A DNA stretch of 64,000 nt from Candidatus Nitrotoga sp. HW29. GTDB lineage: Bacteria; Pseudomonadota; Gammaproteobacteria; Burkholderiales; Gallionellaceae. Location of the stretch: the NCBI RefSeq assembly GCF_924101635.2, contig NZ_CAKMAA020000020.1, forward strand, positions 30,807 to 94,806, written 5' to 3'. Positions 53,958 to 63,972 of this stretch are shown piece after piece (positions within the stretch are counted from its first letter, which is position 1; each line of letters begins with the position of its first letter). Under the pieces are notes generated by a model. That model saw only the letters and a program-made list of their open reading frames with translations, was not told where the DNA came from and did no database searches. A program made the position numbers and the translations under genes.

Positions 53958-55252
53958 ATATCAGACGACTTTCCACGCGGCAGCCAGATTTTAATTTGCA
54001 ATTGGACAGGCTGCTGGCTTTCGAAGCGACTCAGGATGACCAGCTGGACGCGACTGTAGCGGCTATTTTGGCGGATGTTCGCACACGTGGCGATGTCGCC
54101 TTGCTTGAATATACCCGACGCTTTGATCGTATGGAGGTGCATGATAGTGCAGCATTGGAGCTGCCTCCTGCTGTTTTGCGTGCTGCTTTTGAGGGATTGC
54201 CCGCCGCACAGCGTACCGCTCTGGAGCAGGCCGCACAGCGCGTTACCGTTTACCATCAAAAGCAGGTACAAGCCTCATGGAGTTACACCGAGGCGGATGG
54301 CACGCTGCTTGGTCAGCAAATTACGCCATTGGATCGGGTTGGTTTGTATGTGCCGGGCGGCAAGGCTGCCTATCCCTCTTCAGTACTGATGAATGCGCTA
54401 CCGGCGAAAGTGGCCGGGGTGGGCGAACTTATTATGGTCGTGCCGACGCCGGATGGAGTGCGAAACGCGTTGGTGTTGGCAGCAGCCCACCTGATCGGGG
54501 TAGACCGGGTTTTCACTATTGGTGGGGCGCAAGCGATTGCTGCGCTGGCCTATGGCACGGCAACCGTGCCGCGTGTAGATAAAATCGTCGGTCCTGGCAA
54601 CGCTTACGTGGCCGCCGCCAAGCGCCGCGTATTTGGCATGGTTGGTATTGATATGGTGGCTGGGCCATCGGAGATTCTGGTGATCTGTGATGGACAAACT
54701 GATCCGGATTGGATTGCGATGGATCTATTTTCTCAAGCAGAGCACGATGAATTGGCGCAGGCTATCCTGCTGACACCGAATGCGGCTTTCGCCACGGCCG
54801 TGGCGCAAAGTGCAGATCGTCTGTTGGCACAGATGCCGCGCCGCGACATCATACGCGCAGCGTTGGAGAGCCGTGGTGCTTTGATTGAGGTGGCTGATTT
54901 GGATGAGGCTTGTGTAATTAGTAACCGTATCGCACCGGAGCATCTTGAGCTTTCAGTGGTCGATCCCCGGCAATGGCTGCCAAAAATTAAGCATGCCGGG
55001 GCAATTTTCTTGGGCAGTTACACTTCCGAGTCGCTCGGTGATTATTGCGCTGGCCCTAACCACGTCTTGCCGACTTCCGGTACGGCACGTTTTTCTTCTC
55101 CGTTGGGCGTGTATGACTTTCAGAAACGCAGCAGCTTGATTCAAGTTTCCGTGCAGGGTGCAGGGATGTTGGGTGAAATTGCAGAAGTGTTGGCGCTTGG
55201 TGAGGGTTTACATGCACATGCCCAGTCCGCCCGGTTCAGAATGGGTTCGTGA
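53954..55252 (+). CDS. hisD: Histidinol dehydrogenase
   Basis: 432 aa with [48 protein letters not shown] and the Zn/catalytic AEHDELAQA and IAPEHLEL. Last two histidine steps. Here hisG-hisD is followed by kdsD, with no hisC, so the pathway is split. Confidence 0.96.
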   Translation: MNIRRLSTRQPDFNLQLDRLLAFEATQDDQLDATVAAILADVRTRGDVALLEYTRRFDRMEVHDSAALELPPAVLRAAFEGLPAAQRTALEQAAQRVTVYHQKQVQASWSYTEADGTLLGQQITPLDRVGLYVPGGKAAYPSSVLMNALPAKVAGVGELIMVVPTPDGVRNALVLAAAHLIGVDRVFTIGGAQAIAALAYGTATVPRVDKIVGPGNAYVAAAKRRVFGMVGIDMVAGPSEILVICDGQTDPDWIAMDLFSQAEHDELAQAILLTPNAAFATAVAQSADRLLAQMPRRDIIRAALESRGALIEVADLDEACVISNRIAPEHLELSVVDPRQWLPKIKHAGAIFLGSYTSESLGDYCAGPNHVLPTSGTARFSSPLGVYDFQKRSSLIQVSVQGAGMLGEIAEVLALGEGLHAHAQSARFRMGS

Positions 55253-55337
55253 GCTCGTTGAGGGTAGAACGCCGTATTTGAGATTATTTGCGTTTGCACG
55301 GTTCTTTCAAAATTGCACTACACCTGAATGGCACTGT

Positions 55338-55343
55338 TATAAT
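55338..55343 (+). promoter_or_regulatory. Perfect -10 hexamer directly before kdsD
   Basis: TATAAT lies 7 bases from the kdsD ATG (55351). A weak -35 TTGCAC (55313-55318) stands 19 bases upstream. Transcripts would begin at or within a few bases of the ATG, so the mRNA might be leaderless. Confidence 0.4.
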
Positions 55344-55350
55344 TCGTCCC

Positions 55351-56337
55351 ATGAACAAAGCCCTCTTCGCCACCCCGCGCGCACTGGATTTAGCGCGCGA
55401 AGTATTACACATTGAAGCCGAAGCTGTATTGGCGCTTACGCAACGGATTGATGAAAGTTTTCTGCAGGCATTAAATATCATTTTAGCTTGCGAAGGACGG
55501 GTGATTGTCAGCGGTATGGGTAAATCGGGTCACATCGCACGCAAGATTGCCGCTACACTGTCTAGTACGGGTACGCCGGCGTATTTTGTACATCCCGCCG
55601 AAGCTAGCCATGGTGATTTGGGCATGATTACCGCTAAAGATGTGTTTATTGCGTTGTCGTACTCCGGAGAAAGCCAAGAGTTACTCACTATCGTACCTGT
55701 TATCAAACGTCAGGGAGCCCGGTTGATTAGCCTGACAGGCAATCCGCGATCCAGCTTGGCAGAGGCGGCAGACGCGCACCTTGATGCTGCGGTGGACAAA
55801 GAAGCTTGTCCGTTAGGGCTCGCACCTACTGCCAGCACTACGGCAGCGCTGGCATTGGGTGATGCACTGGCTGTGGCGTTGTTGGATGTCAAAGGGTTTA
55901 AGGAGGAAGATTTTGCGCGTTCGCACCCTGGCGGAAGTTTAGGCCGTCGTTTGCTTACCCATGTGCGCGACATTATGCATTCCGACAAGGGGGTACCTGC
56001 TGTAAATCAAAATGCAACTCTGGCTGAGGCAGTGCTTGAAATTTCGAGCAAAGGGCTAGGTATGACCGCCATTGTAGATGATGCTCGACAAGTGTTGGGC
56101 ATCTATACGGATGGAGATTTACGCCGCACGTTGGAAAAACAAATTGATTTCACCACCACTACAGTCAGCTCCGTCATGTCGCGCAATCCGCGCAGTATTA
56201 AACCGGATGCACTGGCAGTCGAAGCGGTGCAGATTATGGAACAACATAATATTAGCCAGATGCTGGTGATAGATTCCAACAATAAGCTGGTAGGCGCATT
56301 GAATATGCATGATCTGCTACGTGCGAAAGTGATTTGA
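55351..56337 (+). CDS. kdsD: D-arabinose 5-phosphate isomerase KdsD
   Basis: 328 aa: SIS domain (about 30-175) with SGMGKSGHIARKIAATLSSTG and HPAEASHGDLGM, then two CBS domains (about 200-325). It makes arabinose 5-phosphate for Kdo. The start was set at ATG 55351; the open frame goes 21 codons further up into the spacer. Overlaps kdsC by one base. Confidence 0.95.
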   Translation: MNKALFATPRALDLAREVLHIEAEAVLALTQRIDESFLQALNIILACEGRVIVSGMGKSGHIARKIAATLSSTGTPAYFVHPAEASHGDLGMITAKDVFIALSYSGESQELLTIVPVIKRQGARLISLTGNPRSSLAEAADAHLDAAVDKEACPLGLAPTASTTAALALGDALAVALLDVKGFKEEDFARSHPGGSLGRRLLTHVRDIMHSDKGVPAVNQNATLAEAVLEISSKGLGMTAIVDDARQVLGIYTDGDLRRTLEKQIDFTTTTVSSVMSRNPRSIKPDALAVEAVQIMEQHNISQMLVIDSNNKLVGALNMHDLLRAKVI

Positions 56338-56855
56338 TGTCGTTAAATCAAGCGCAGTCCATTCGTCTTATCGCTTTTGATGTGGACGGCATTATGACGG
56401 ATGGTGGTCTCTATTTAACCGACTCCGGTGAAGAATTTAAGCGTTTCAATTCGCTTGACGGACAGGGCTTAAAAATGCTTAAAGCATCCGGTGTGGAGTT
56501 GGCCATTATTACCGGTCGAACCTCCCGCTGTGTAGAGCTACGCGCGCACAACCTTGGCATTACGCACTTGTATCAGGGTGTTCATGACAAGCTTGCTAGC
56601 ATGCAAAAAATGCTTGCTCAGCTCGAGCTGTCTCTGGATCGTGTCGCCTTTATGGGTGACGACGTAATAGATCTACCGGTTATGCTTCGAGTCGGGTTGG
56701 CTATCAGTGTGCCGAGTGCGCCACAAACAGTGCGCGATCGCGCTCACTATATTACCGAGCGAGACGGCGGACATGGCGCGGTACGTGAAGCATGTGAGTT
56801 GCTGATGTCGGCGCAAGGCACGCTAGATGTGCAACTTGCGCCTTATTTGGCATGA
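56337..56855 (+). CDS. kdsC: Kdo-8-phosphate phosphatase KdsC
   Basis: 172 aa HAD enzyme without cap, nucleophile Asp in DVDGIMTDG, plus MGDDVIDLPV. It releases Kdo from Kdo-8-P. ATG within the kdsD stop (TGATG type overlap), so coupled. lptC overlaps next by 4 bases. Confidence 0.95.
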   Translation: MSLNQAQSIRLIAFDVDGIMTDGGLYLTDSGEEFKRFNSLDGQGLKMLKASGVELAIITGRTSRCVELRAHNLGITHLYQGVHDKLASMQKMLAQLELSLDRVAFMGDDVIDLPVMLRVGLAISVPSAPQTVRDRAHYITERDGGHGAVREACELLMSAQGTLDVQLAPYLA

Positions 56856-57442
56856 ATTATATAGTCGTTATTGACCGTTTGCGCGCTTGGCTCACCGGCT
56901 TGCCGTTGTTATTGCTGCTGGCCGCAGCGTATTGGTTGAATCAGCAAGTACAACCGTTGCCATCCGTACTCGACAGCAGCAAGCGTCATGCCCCGGATTT
57001 TATTGTCAATAAATTTGTCGCTACCACGCTGAATGAACAGGGCAAACCGCGTTTCGTGATGGCCGCAAAAACAATGCTGCATTACCCGGATAACGATAGC
57101 ACGTACCTGGACGCGCCCGTACTTACAAGCTTTGATTTAGATCATCCGCCCACGCATACTTCTGCAAATAATGGAATGGTGTCAGGCAAAGGCGATGAAA
57201 TATTTTTACGTGATAATGTAAAAATCGTGCGTACCAACAGTACCAAGCAAAGAGACATGATATTTACCACTGCTTATCTGCATGTGATCCCTGATCGTGG
57301 TTTGGCCGAAACAGACCAGCCTGTCACTATGGTTGATGGACGTAACATTGTGCACGCGGTAGGTATGAAATTTGATAATAAAGCGCATATAGTAAAACTG
57401 CTTGCGCAAGTTAAAAGTGAATATGTGGCCGACAAAAATTAA
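56852..57442 (+). CDS. lptC: LPS export protein LptC
   Basis: 196 aa bitopic protein: N-terminal helix (about 14-30), periplasmic beta-jellyroll. It takes LPS from LptB2FG and passes it to LptA. Recognised by position, size and fold pattern. Overlaps lptA by 20 bases. Confidence 0.9.
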   Translation: MNYIVVIDRLRAWLTGLPLLLLLAAAYWLNQQVQPLPSVLDSSKRHAPDFIVNKFVATTLNEQGKPRFVMAAKTMLHYPDNDSTYLDAPVLTSFDLDHPPTHTSANNGMVSGKGDEIFLRDNVKIVRTNSTKQRDMIFTTAYLHVIPDRGLAETDQPVTMVDGRNIVHAVGMKFDNKAHIVKLLAQVKSEYVADKN

Positions 57443-57995
57443 ATATGCCGCTTTGCTCTGCATCGAGCTTATCTGCCATGTGTCAATCAGCCGGGCGGAA
57501 CTTGCCGACCGTGACAAGCCGATGCATTTGGAAGCAAATCAGCTCAGTATTGACGATGTCAAACAAATTAGCGTCTTTGAAGGCAAGGTGCAGCTCACTC
57601 AGGGCACGATGATGATCAATGCCGACAAAATTGTCGTAGTACAGGACAAAGAAGGGTTCAAGCATGGTACGGCAACCGGACAACTTACCAGCTTTCGCCA
57701 GAAGCGCGATAATATCGACGGATATGTGGAAGGGTATGGCGAGCGTATTGAATATGATACCAAGACCGCAATTATAGATTTCTTCGGTCAGGCGCGTGTG
57801 AAACAGGATCAGGATGAAGTGCGTGGTGAACATATTACCTATAACTCCAAAACTGAGATATTTCAGGTGAACGGTACTTCCAACAAGGGGCGCGTGCGCG
57901 CTATCATCCAACCAAAAAACAAGCGTTCTTCAGTCGGTGAACCGCTGTCAATCAAGCCGACAACGATACTAACCAAACCTAACGAACCTCAATGA
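57423..57995 (+). CDS. lptA: LPS transport periplasmic protein LptA
   Basis: 190 aa with a signal peptide (about 1-25), then the OstA/LptA domain: [40 protein letters not shown]. Forms the bridge across the periplasm. Start at ATG 57423, the first one that gives a signal peptide alone. Overlaps lptB by 4 bases. Confidence 0.93.
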   Translation: MWPTKIKYAALLCIELICHVSISRAELADRDKPMHLEANQLSIDDVKQISVFEGKVQLTQGTMMINADKIVVVQDKEGFKHGTATGQLTSFRQKRDNIDGYVEGYGERIEYDTKTAIIDFFGQARVKQDQDEVRGEHITYNSKTEIFQVNGTSNKGRVRAIIQPKNKRSSVGEPLSIKPTTILTKPNEPQ

Positions 57996-58714
57996 GCGAG
58001 TTACGCGCCGTTGCACTGAAAAAGCGCTATCGATCCCGTACCGTCGTGCATGATGTTTCGTTGTCGGTACAGAGCGGTGAGGTGATCGGGCTGCTTGGTC
58101 CTAATGGTGCCGGAAAGACCACCTGTTTCTACATGATTGTCGGGTTGGTAGCGGCAGATGGAGGCGATATTTTCATCAATGGACAGAATGTTACTCATCT
58201 CCCCATTCATCGCCGCGCACGTTTGGGGTTGGGTTATCTGCCGCAGGAAGCATCTATTTTTCGTCGCCTAACGGTCGCACAAAATATTCAGGCTGTGCTG
58301 GAATTACAAGACTATGGTAACGGTGAGATTCAAGCACGGCAGGACGAGTTGATGGAGGATCTGCATATCACTCATATACGAAACAATCCAGCGGTCAGTT
58401 TGTCCGGGGGGGAACGACGACGTGTTGAAATCGCTCGCGCGTTGGCGACCAACCCACGATTTATTCTGCTGGATGAACCGTTTGCGGGGGTAGATCCGAT
58501 TGCTGTGCTGGACATTCAGAAAATCATTCGATTTCTTAAAGAGCGTGACATTGGTGTATTGATTACTGATCATAATGTTCGCGAAACATTGGGAATTTGT
58601 GACCGGGCCTATATTATTAATGCCGGGTCGGTAATGGCGGAAGGCAAGCCCGACGAAATCATTTATAATGAAGGCGTGAGAAAAGTCTATCTAGGCGAGC
58701 ATTTCAAACTATAA
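57992..58714 (+). CDS. lptB: LPS export ATP-binding protein LptB
   Basis: 240 aa ABC ATPase: [63 protein letters not shown]. Powers LPS extraction with LptFG, which are not in this window. Confidence 0.96.
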   Translation: MSELRAVALKKRYRSRTVVHDVSLSVQSGEVIGLLGPNGAGKTTCFYMIVGLVAADGGDIFINGQNVTHLPIHRRARLGLGYLPQEASIFRRLTVAQNIQAVLELQDYGNGEIQARQDELMEDLHITHIRNNPAVSLSGGERRRVEIARALATNPRFILLDEPFAGVDPIAVLDIQKIIRFLKERDIGVLITDHNVRETLGICDRAYIINAGSVMAEGKPDEIIYNEGVRKVYLGEHFKL

Positions 58715-58752
58715 ATGCACACTATGCGCCGCCCTTGTCCATAAATTTCGTA

Positions 58753-60180
58753 ATGAAACCCACATTACAACTTAGGCAGTCCCAGCAACTGACGCTTACC
58801 CCCCAGTTACAGCAAGCCATACGCCTGTTGCAGTTGTCCACTCTGGAAGTTAATCAGGAAGTAGCACGTTTGCTGGATGAAAATCCATTGTTAGAACGTG
58901 AAGATGAAGATGCGATGCAGCCCTATGCACATGGAGATGCGGCTTCTAGTGCTGTTGTAGATAATACCGAAGTAAAAGATGAAATGCCGCAACAGGCCGA
59001 TGAAGACTGGGTAAAAGAAGACTGGAATGAACCTTCTTTTTCCGCAGCCAGCGGGCCGGATGATGAAAAAGAAGCGCGTGCCGAAGTCGCGGCAGATACC
59101 CCCAGTCTGCGAGAACATCTCATCTGGCAATTAAATATGAGTCAGCATGATGTGCGCGACCGAAAAATTATCGGTTTGTTAATCGACGCATTGGACGGCA
59201 ACGGTTATTTGGCGCAGCCGCTGGAAGAAATAGTCGAAATGCTACCGGAACAACTCGACATTACTTTGGATGACTTGGAAACTGCACTGGTGCAATTACA
59301 GCACTTGGATCAGCCAGGCATAGCTGCGCGTACGTTAAGTGAATGCCTCATGCTGCAACTCAAAGCGCTCCCGGAAGATACTCCATATCGTGATCTGGCA
59401 CTGCGCTTGGTGTCACAGTACCTTAATTTGTTGGCGGCACACGACTTTACCAAGCTGAAGAAAGTTCTTCGTTGTGACGATGATGCATTGCGCACCGTGC
59501 AATCGCTCATTACCCATTTGCAACCAAGACCTGGTGCTGAATTTGAACAGCGGGCCGCAGATTATGTTGTGCCTGATGTGGTGGTAGAATTCCGCCATGG
59601 TAACTGGCATGTACGACTAAATCAGGGCGCTATGCCGCGCCTGCGCGTTAATCAAATGTATGCCAATATTTTGCAACACGGTAATGAAAAAAATGTACAG
59701 CAGCTGGCTGGCCAATTGCAGGAAGCGCGCTGGTTTATCAAAAATTTGCAACAGCGTTTTGATACTATTTTGCGTGTATCACAGACAATTATTGATCGCC
59801 AACGCAATTTTTTAGAGCACGGCGATACAGCGATGTGTCCGTTGGTACTGCGTGAAATCGCAGAACAGCTTGATTTGCATGAATCCACCATTTCCCGTGT
59901 GACCACGCAAAAATTCATGCTTACCCCGCGCGGTATTTATGAACTCAAGTATTTTTTCTGCAGCGGAATCGCGACCGAAAGTGGCGGTACGTGTTCCTCC
60001 ACGGCGATCCGCGCACTCATTAAGCAGCTTGTCAACCAGGAAGACGCACGTCACCCGTTAACTGACAGCCGCATGTCCGAAATCCTGGCACAGCAGGGCA
60101 TATTGGTTGCCCGGCGTACCGTGGCAAAATACCGGGAATTGCTGAATATCCTCCCAGTTAATCTTCGTAAATCACTCTAA
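58753..60180 (+). CDS. rpoN: RNA polymerase sigma-54 factor
   Basis: 475 aa. Region I Gln-rich start (LQLRQSQQLTLTPQLQQAIRLLQLS), acidic region II, core-binding region III, then the HTH and the RpoN box ARRTVAKYRE near the end. The start was set at ATG 58753. It reads genes with GG-N10-GC promoters together with enhancer-binding ATPases. Usual place after lptB and before hpf-ptsN. Confidence 0.96.
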   Translation: MKPTLQLRQSQQLTLTPQLQQAIRLLQLSTLEVNQEVARLLDENPLLEREDEDAMQPYAHGDAASSAVVDNTEVKDEMPQQADEDWVKEDWNEPSFSAASGPDDEKEARAEVAADTPSLREHLIWQLNMSQHDVRDRKIIGLLIDALDGNGYLAQPLEEIVEMLPEQLDITLDDLETALVQLQHLDQPGIAARTLSECLMLQLKALPEDTPYRDLALRLVSQYLNLLAAHDFTKLKKVLRCDDDALRTVQSLITHLQPRPGAEFEQRAADYVVPDVVVEFRHGNWHVRLNQGAMPRLRVNQMYANILQHGNEKNVQQLAGQLQEARWFIKNLQQRFDTILRVSQTIIDRQRNFLEHGDTAMCPLVLREIAEQLDLHESTISRVTTQKFMLTPRGIYELKYFFCSGIATESGGTCSSTAIRALIKQLVNQEDARHPLTDSRMSEILAQQGILVARRTVAKYRELLNILPVNLRKSL

Positions 60181-60196
60181 CCATAAGGAGCAGGCC

Positions 60197-60526
60197 ATGA
60201 ATCTCAATCTCAGCGGACACCATTTGGAAATTACCCCCGCCATTCGCGAGCACGTGGTAAGCAAACTCGGCAAAATCGAGCGTCACTTTGACAATATGAT
60301 TGATGTCAATGTCATTCTTTCGGTGGAAAAACTAAAACAAAAGGCCGAGGCTAACGTCCATCTGAGCGGTAAGACTATTTTTGTGGAATCTGAGGATACA
60401 AACTTATATGCGGCGATTGATAATTTGATCGAAAAACTTGATCGTCAAATTATTAAGCATAAGGAAAAATATACTGCTCGTCGCCATGATGAATCTGGTA
60501 ATCCTCCTACAGTAGGACAAGAATGA
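60197..60526 (+). CDS. hpf: Ribosome hibernation promoting factor
   Basis: 109 aa short-type HPF/YfiA: MNLNLSGHHLEITPAIREHV and HLSGKTIFVESEDTNLYAAID. Binds 30S and helps form inactive 100S ribosomes in slow growth. Ribosome site AAGGAG. Confidence 0.94.
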   Translation: MNLNLSGHHLEITPAIREHVVSKLGKIERHFDNMIDVNVILSVEKLKQKAEANVHLSGKTIFVESEDTNLYAAIDNLIEKLDRQIIKHKEKYTARRHDESGNPPTVGQE

Positions 60527-60530
60527 TAGC

Positions 60531-60557
60531 AGGGCGGCTTACGGTCGTCCTTTCCTT
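60531..60557 (+). terminator. Terminator-like hairpin between hpf and ptsN
   Basis: AGGGCGGC, loop, GTCGTCCT (8-bp stem with two G-U pairs), then TTCCTTATTTTT. Starts 5 bases after the hpf stop; may reduce read-through from rpoN-hpf into ptsN. Confidence 0.5.
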
Positions 60558-60577
60558 ATTTTTGAAATGCTTGAATT

Positions 60578-61033
60578 ATGAACCTGATCAGCAAAGCTTT
60601 GCCCCTTGAGAACGTGATACTGGACGCCGATTCTACCAGTAAAAAACGGGTTTTCGAAAAAGTGGGGGTGTTATTTGAAAACACTCAGAAAATTGCACGT
60701 AGTCAAGTGTTCGATAGCCTGTTTGCACGCGAGAAGCTCGGTTCGACGGGCTTGGGACACAGTGTGGCTATCCCGCATGGTCGCATCAAGGGTTTGCGTG
60801 ATGCGATTGCCGCTTTCGTCAAGACACAAGCATTGATTCCGTTTGATGCACCGGATGGCCAACCGGTAAACCTGATTTTTGTGTTATTGGTGCCGGAACG
60901 GGCTACCGACCTGCACCTGCAACTACTTGGCGAGTTGGCGCAAATGTTCAGTGATAAAACCTTTCGCGAACAAATACAAGAGAGCAATGATGTAGCGGTA
61001 ATCCATCAATTGTTTGCTAACTGGGCGATGTAA
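60578..61033 (+). CDS. ptsN: Nitrogen PTS enzyme IIA (PtsN)
   Basis: 151 aa EIIA domain with the phospho-His in TGLGHSVAIPHGR. Receives phosphate from NPr and signals N/K status in relatives. hprK follows after 5 bases. Confidence 0.94.
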   Translation: MNLISKALPLENVILDADSTSKKRVFEKVGVLFENTQKIARSQVFDSLFAREKLGSTGLGHSVAIPHGRIKGLRDAIAAFVKTQALIPFDAPDGQPVNLIFVLLVPERATDLHLQLLGELAQMFSDKTFREQIQESNDVAVIHQLFANWAM

Positions 61034-61038
61034 AAATA

Positions 61039-61977
61039 ATGGCACAGGTCAATATCCAACAGTTGTTCGAGGACAAACAGGAGCAGCTGGCATTGAGCTG
61101 GGTGGCCGGAGCGAATGGTGCTGCGAAGATAATTGATAGTGACTTAGTCAGTGCCTCTAACAACGGTTTGATTGGTCACCTTAATTTGATTCACCCGAAT
61201 TGGGTGCAGGTATTGAGTGAGACCGAAGTCGACCATCTTCAAGCGCTTTCGCCCGCTGTATTCGCAGAAGCGTTGATACAACTTGAACGTGGCGGTACGC
61301 TATGCCTGATTGTGGCTGGCACGGATACAATCCCGCAAGAGCTGATTATTTACGCTAATCGTACACATACACCGTTGTTCCGCTCTCCTCTGCCCAGTGT
61401 ACATTTGATGTGGCTGGTGCGTCATTACATTGTCAAAGCGCTGGCGGAATCGACCACGCGCCACGGCGTGTTTCTTGATGTCTTGGGAGTGGGAGTACTG
61501 GTTACGGGTGATAGCGGCATAGGTAAGAGTGAACTGGGGCTGGAACTTATCACACGCGGCAACGGCTTAGTGGCAGACGATATTACCGAGTTGTTCCGTA
61601 TTTCTCCGGAAACATTGGAAGGGCGCTGTCCGGAATTGTTGCGTGACTTCCTTGAAGTACGGGGGCTGGGTGTGCTTAATATTCGCACCATGTTTGGCGA
61701 GACCGCGGTGCGGCGCAAAAAAAGTTTAAAACTTATTGTCCATCTGCATCGCCCTTTACGCGGCGATCTTTCCCATTTGGAACGCTTGCCACTTGTGGCT
61801 ACCCATCAGGAAATCCTGGGTGTGAAAATTAGTGCGGTGAGTATTCCGGTTATGGCCGGGCGCAATCTTGCGGTGCTGGTAGAAGCGGCAGCGCGCAATT
61901 TTGTGCTTCAGCAACGCGGTATTGACAGTATGCAAGAATTTATCAGTCGTCACGAGCAGCAGATGCAGGAACAATAA
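61039..61977 (+). CDS. hprK: HPr kinase/phosphorylase
   Basis: 312 aa. N-terminal domain, then the kinase core with Walker A GDSGIGKSELGLEL and the signature LEVRGLGVLNIRTMFGE. Phosphorylates Ser of HPr-like proteins. Grouped with ptsN and rapZ as in many betaproteobacteria; the HPr gene is elsewhere. Confidence 0.95.
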   Translation: MAQVNIQQLFEDKQEQLALSWVAGANGAAKIIDSDLVSASNNGLIGHLNLIHPNWVQVLSETEVDHLQALSPAVFAEALIQLERGGTLCLIVAGTDTIPQELIIYANRTHTPLFRSPLPSVHLMWLVRHYIVKALAESTTRHGVFLDVLGVGVLVTGDSGIGKSELGLELITRGNGLVADDITELFRISPETLEGRCPELLRDFLEVRGLGVLNIRTMFGETAVRRKKSLKLIVHLHRPLRGDLSHLERLPLVATHQEILGVKISAVSIPVMAGRNLAVLVEAAARNFVLQQRGIDSMQEFISRHEQQMQEQ

Positions 61978-61980
61978 ACG

Positions 61981-62850
61981 ATGCAATTATTTCTGATCAG
62001 CGGTCTCTCCGGTTCGGGAAAAAGTGTGGCGCTCAAAGCGTTGGAAGACAGCGGTTACTATTGTGTAGACAATCTACCTGCTGCATTGTTGCCCGTCCTC
62101 GTGGAAAATTTGCAGCAGACGGGAAATACACGCATTGCTGTCAGCATAGACGTTCGTAGCGGCGACAGCGTGAAACAACTGCCGCACTATATTGAACGGC
62201 TTAAGCAACAGGGTATAGATGTGCACTTGCTCTTCCTTGACGCGCAGACCGACACGTTGGTGAAACGTTTTTCCGAAACGCGTCGTCGTCATCCGCTGCG
62301 CAATGCTTTACCTCCGGCGCAAACCAATGAAGGGCTTACCTTGCCGGAATGTGTGCAACTCGAGCGCGAAATGCTGGCCGAGATCAGTAAAATCGGTCAC
62401 CGTATTGATACCAGTGAACTTGGCGCTAATGCTTTGCGTGCTTGGGTCAAAGATTTTAAGGGTGTTGACCGTGCACGTATTACTTTACTGTTTCAATCGT
62501 TCGGTTTTAAGAATGGTATTCCGCTCGATGCCGATTTGGTGTTCGACGTGCGCTGCCTACCCAATCCACATTATGATCCCGTGCTGCGGCCACTAACCGG
62601 ACGCGATGTGGCGGTAATTGAGTTTCTCGAACGCAACCAAAATGTACAACAAATGTGTGAAGACATCCGCAGTTTTGTCGAGAGGTGGCTACCCTGCTTC
62701 ATCGCTGATAATCGCAGCTATCTTACCGTTGCCATCGGGTGTACAGGTGGTCAACATCGTTCGGTGTACTTGGTGGAAAAGCTTGCTCGTTGTTTTAAAT
62801 TGCAACAGCAAGTATTGTTGCGTCACCGCGAATTAGGTAACACTTATTGA
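61981..62850 (+). CDS. rapZ: RNase adapter protein RapZ
   Basis: 289 aa. N-terminal P-loop [16 protein letters not shown] and C-terminal domain with [15 protein letters not shown]. In Escherichia coli it guides GlmZ decay by RNase E and senses GlcN6P; no glmZ was sought beyond this window. Start three bases after hprK stop. Confidence 0.95.
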   Translation: MQLFLISGLSGSGKSVALKALEDSGYYCVDNLPAALLPVLVENLQQTGNTRIAVSIDVRSGDSVKQLPHYIERLKQQGIDVHLLFLDAQTDTLVKRFSETRRRHPLRNALPPAQTNEGLTLPECVQLEREMLAEISKIGHRIDTSELGANALRAWVKDFKGVDRARITLLFQSFGFKNGIPLDADLVFDVRCLPNPHYDPVLRPLTGRDVAVIEFLERNQNVQQMCEDIRSFVERWLPCFIADNRSYLTVAIGCTGGQHRSVYLVEKLARCFKLQQQVLLRHRELGNTY

Positions 62851-62856
62851 TTTTTG

Positions 62857-62877
62857 TGTAATTTGTCATAAATTACA
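62857..62877 (+). terminator. Weak hairpin after rapZ
   Basis: TGTAATTT, loop GTCAT, AAATTACA: a perfect 8-bp stem, AT-rich, 6 bases after the rapZ stop. It lacks a long U-tract (TTATCG follows). Possible end of the rpoN-rapZ transcript. The 250 bases up to ubiX hold no gene. Confidence 0.35.
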
Positions 62878-63132
62878 TTATCGTGACTGACAGTTTCGTG
62901 TAGAAGCAAACCCAAACTTCTCAGGGTTAAACTCTTTGAATGTATTTTGGCGGGAATGATGGAATGTCGCTTCGCATTGCTATTCACGATATTCAATAAT
63001 CATTTTGCGAATGTTGAGTAAAGTGCTGTTACCGTGTAACAAAATTATTTCTGTGTTCGGTTTGATCGCAGCACTATCTGGATGAATCAAACATTGAGCT
63101 CAAAGCACCCAAAATAATTGAGTGAAAAGCAC

Positions 63133-63732
63133 ATGAAAACTATCGTACTCGCTTTAACCGGTGCATCCGGCCTACCCTATGCCATGCGTTTGCTTGAATG
63201 CCTACTCCAAAGCGGTCAGTGCGTGCATCTGGTTTATTCCCAAGCGGCACAAATAGTCGCCAAACAAGAGTTGGATTTTGTGTTGCCCAACCGTCCGCAA
63301 GATGCGGAAAAAGTCTTGACGGAGCGACTTGGCAAAATCAGCGGCGAATTGTGCGTGTTTGGGCGTGATGATTGGTTTGCCCCCATGGCTTCCGGCTCTA
63401 ATCCTGGCGACGCGATGGTAATTTGCCCCTGTACGATGGGTACGTTGGCAGCCGTGGCGGGGGGGTTAAGTGACGATCTTATTACTCGTGCAGCCGATGT
63501 TATGTTGAAGGAAAAGCGACCGTTGATTTTAGTGCCGCGCGAAACACCGTTTTCCGCCATTCATCTGGAAAACATGCTTAAGCTTAGTCATGCTGGTGCG
63601 GTCATTTTGCCGCCTAACCCGGGTTTTTATTATCACCCGCAAAGTGTGCAAGATTTGGTAGATTTTGTGGTGGCAAAGATACTTGATCACTTGGGTGTGG
63701 AGCATAGATTAGTGAAGCGGTGGGGGGAATAA
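63133..63732 (+). CDS. ubiX: Flavin prenyltransferase UbiX
   Basis: 199 aa flavoprotein of the UbiX/Pad1 family: ALTGASGLPYAMRLLE, MASGSNPGDAMVICPCTMGTLAAVA and RPLILVPRETPFSAIHLENMLKL. It makes prenylated FMN for UbiD (40200-41663). Start at ATG 63133; an in-frame TTG lies 5 codons up. Confidence 0.94.
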   Translation: MKTIVLALTGASGLPYAMRLLECLLQSGQCVHLVYSQAAQIVAKQELDFVLPNRPQDAEKVLTERLGKISGELCVFGRDDWFAPMASGSNPGDAMVICPCTMGTLAAVAGGLSDDLITRAADVMLKEKRPLILVPRETPFSAIHLENMLKLSHAGAVILPPNPGFYYHPQSVQDLVDFVVAKILDHLGVEHRLVKRWGE

Positions 63733-63946
63733 TAATAGATTGATGCCGGGGACTGAAGCAATTATTGTGCTTGTAGCTATCTTTTGATAATGGAATAAAC
63801 TATCGGTTGGAAAGTGACGATAGAGGTCGCGTAAATTTTTGCTGATTTAACTTCGTAATCCAACATAATCCGCCAAATTGACTTGAATCTCGGGTTGCCC
63901 ATAGAGTGCGCACGTTAAACTGGCTGTTGGTGGAGTAATTTAAAAT

Positions 63947-63972
63947 GGCGGATTCAACTCTGAAGTGCAACT
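63947..63972 (+). mobile_element. IS30-type terminal inverted repeat at right edge
   Basis: TGGCGGATTCAACTCTGAAG and TGCAAC follow each other here and match the reverse complement of the IS30 relic end at 47040-47065 in 23 of 26 bases. The orientation places the element to the right, so it probably continues outside the window. The 214 bases from ubiX to here hold nothing else I can name. Confidence 0.6.

Noticed and set aside
55331..55347. Sigma-54 promoter before kdsD (TGGCAC present)
   Set aside because: The required TTGCA-type -12 element at the right spacing is missing; TATAAT fits sigma70 better.
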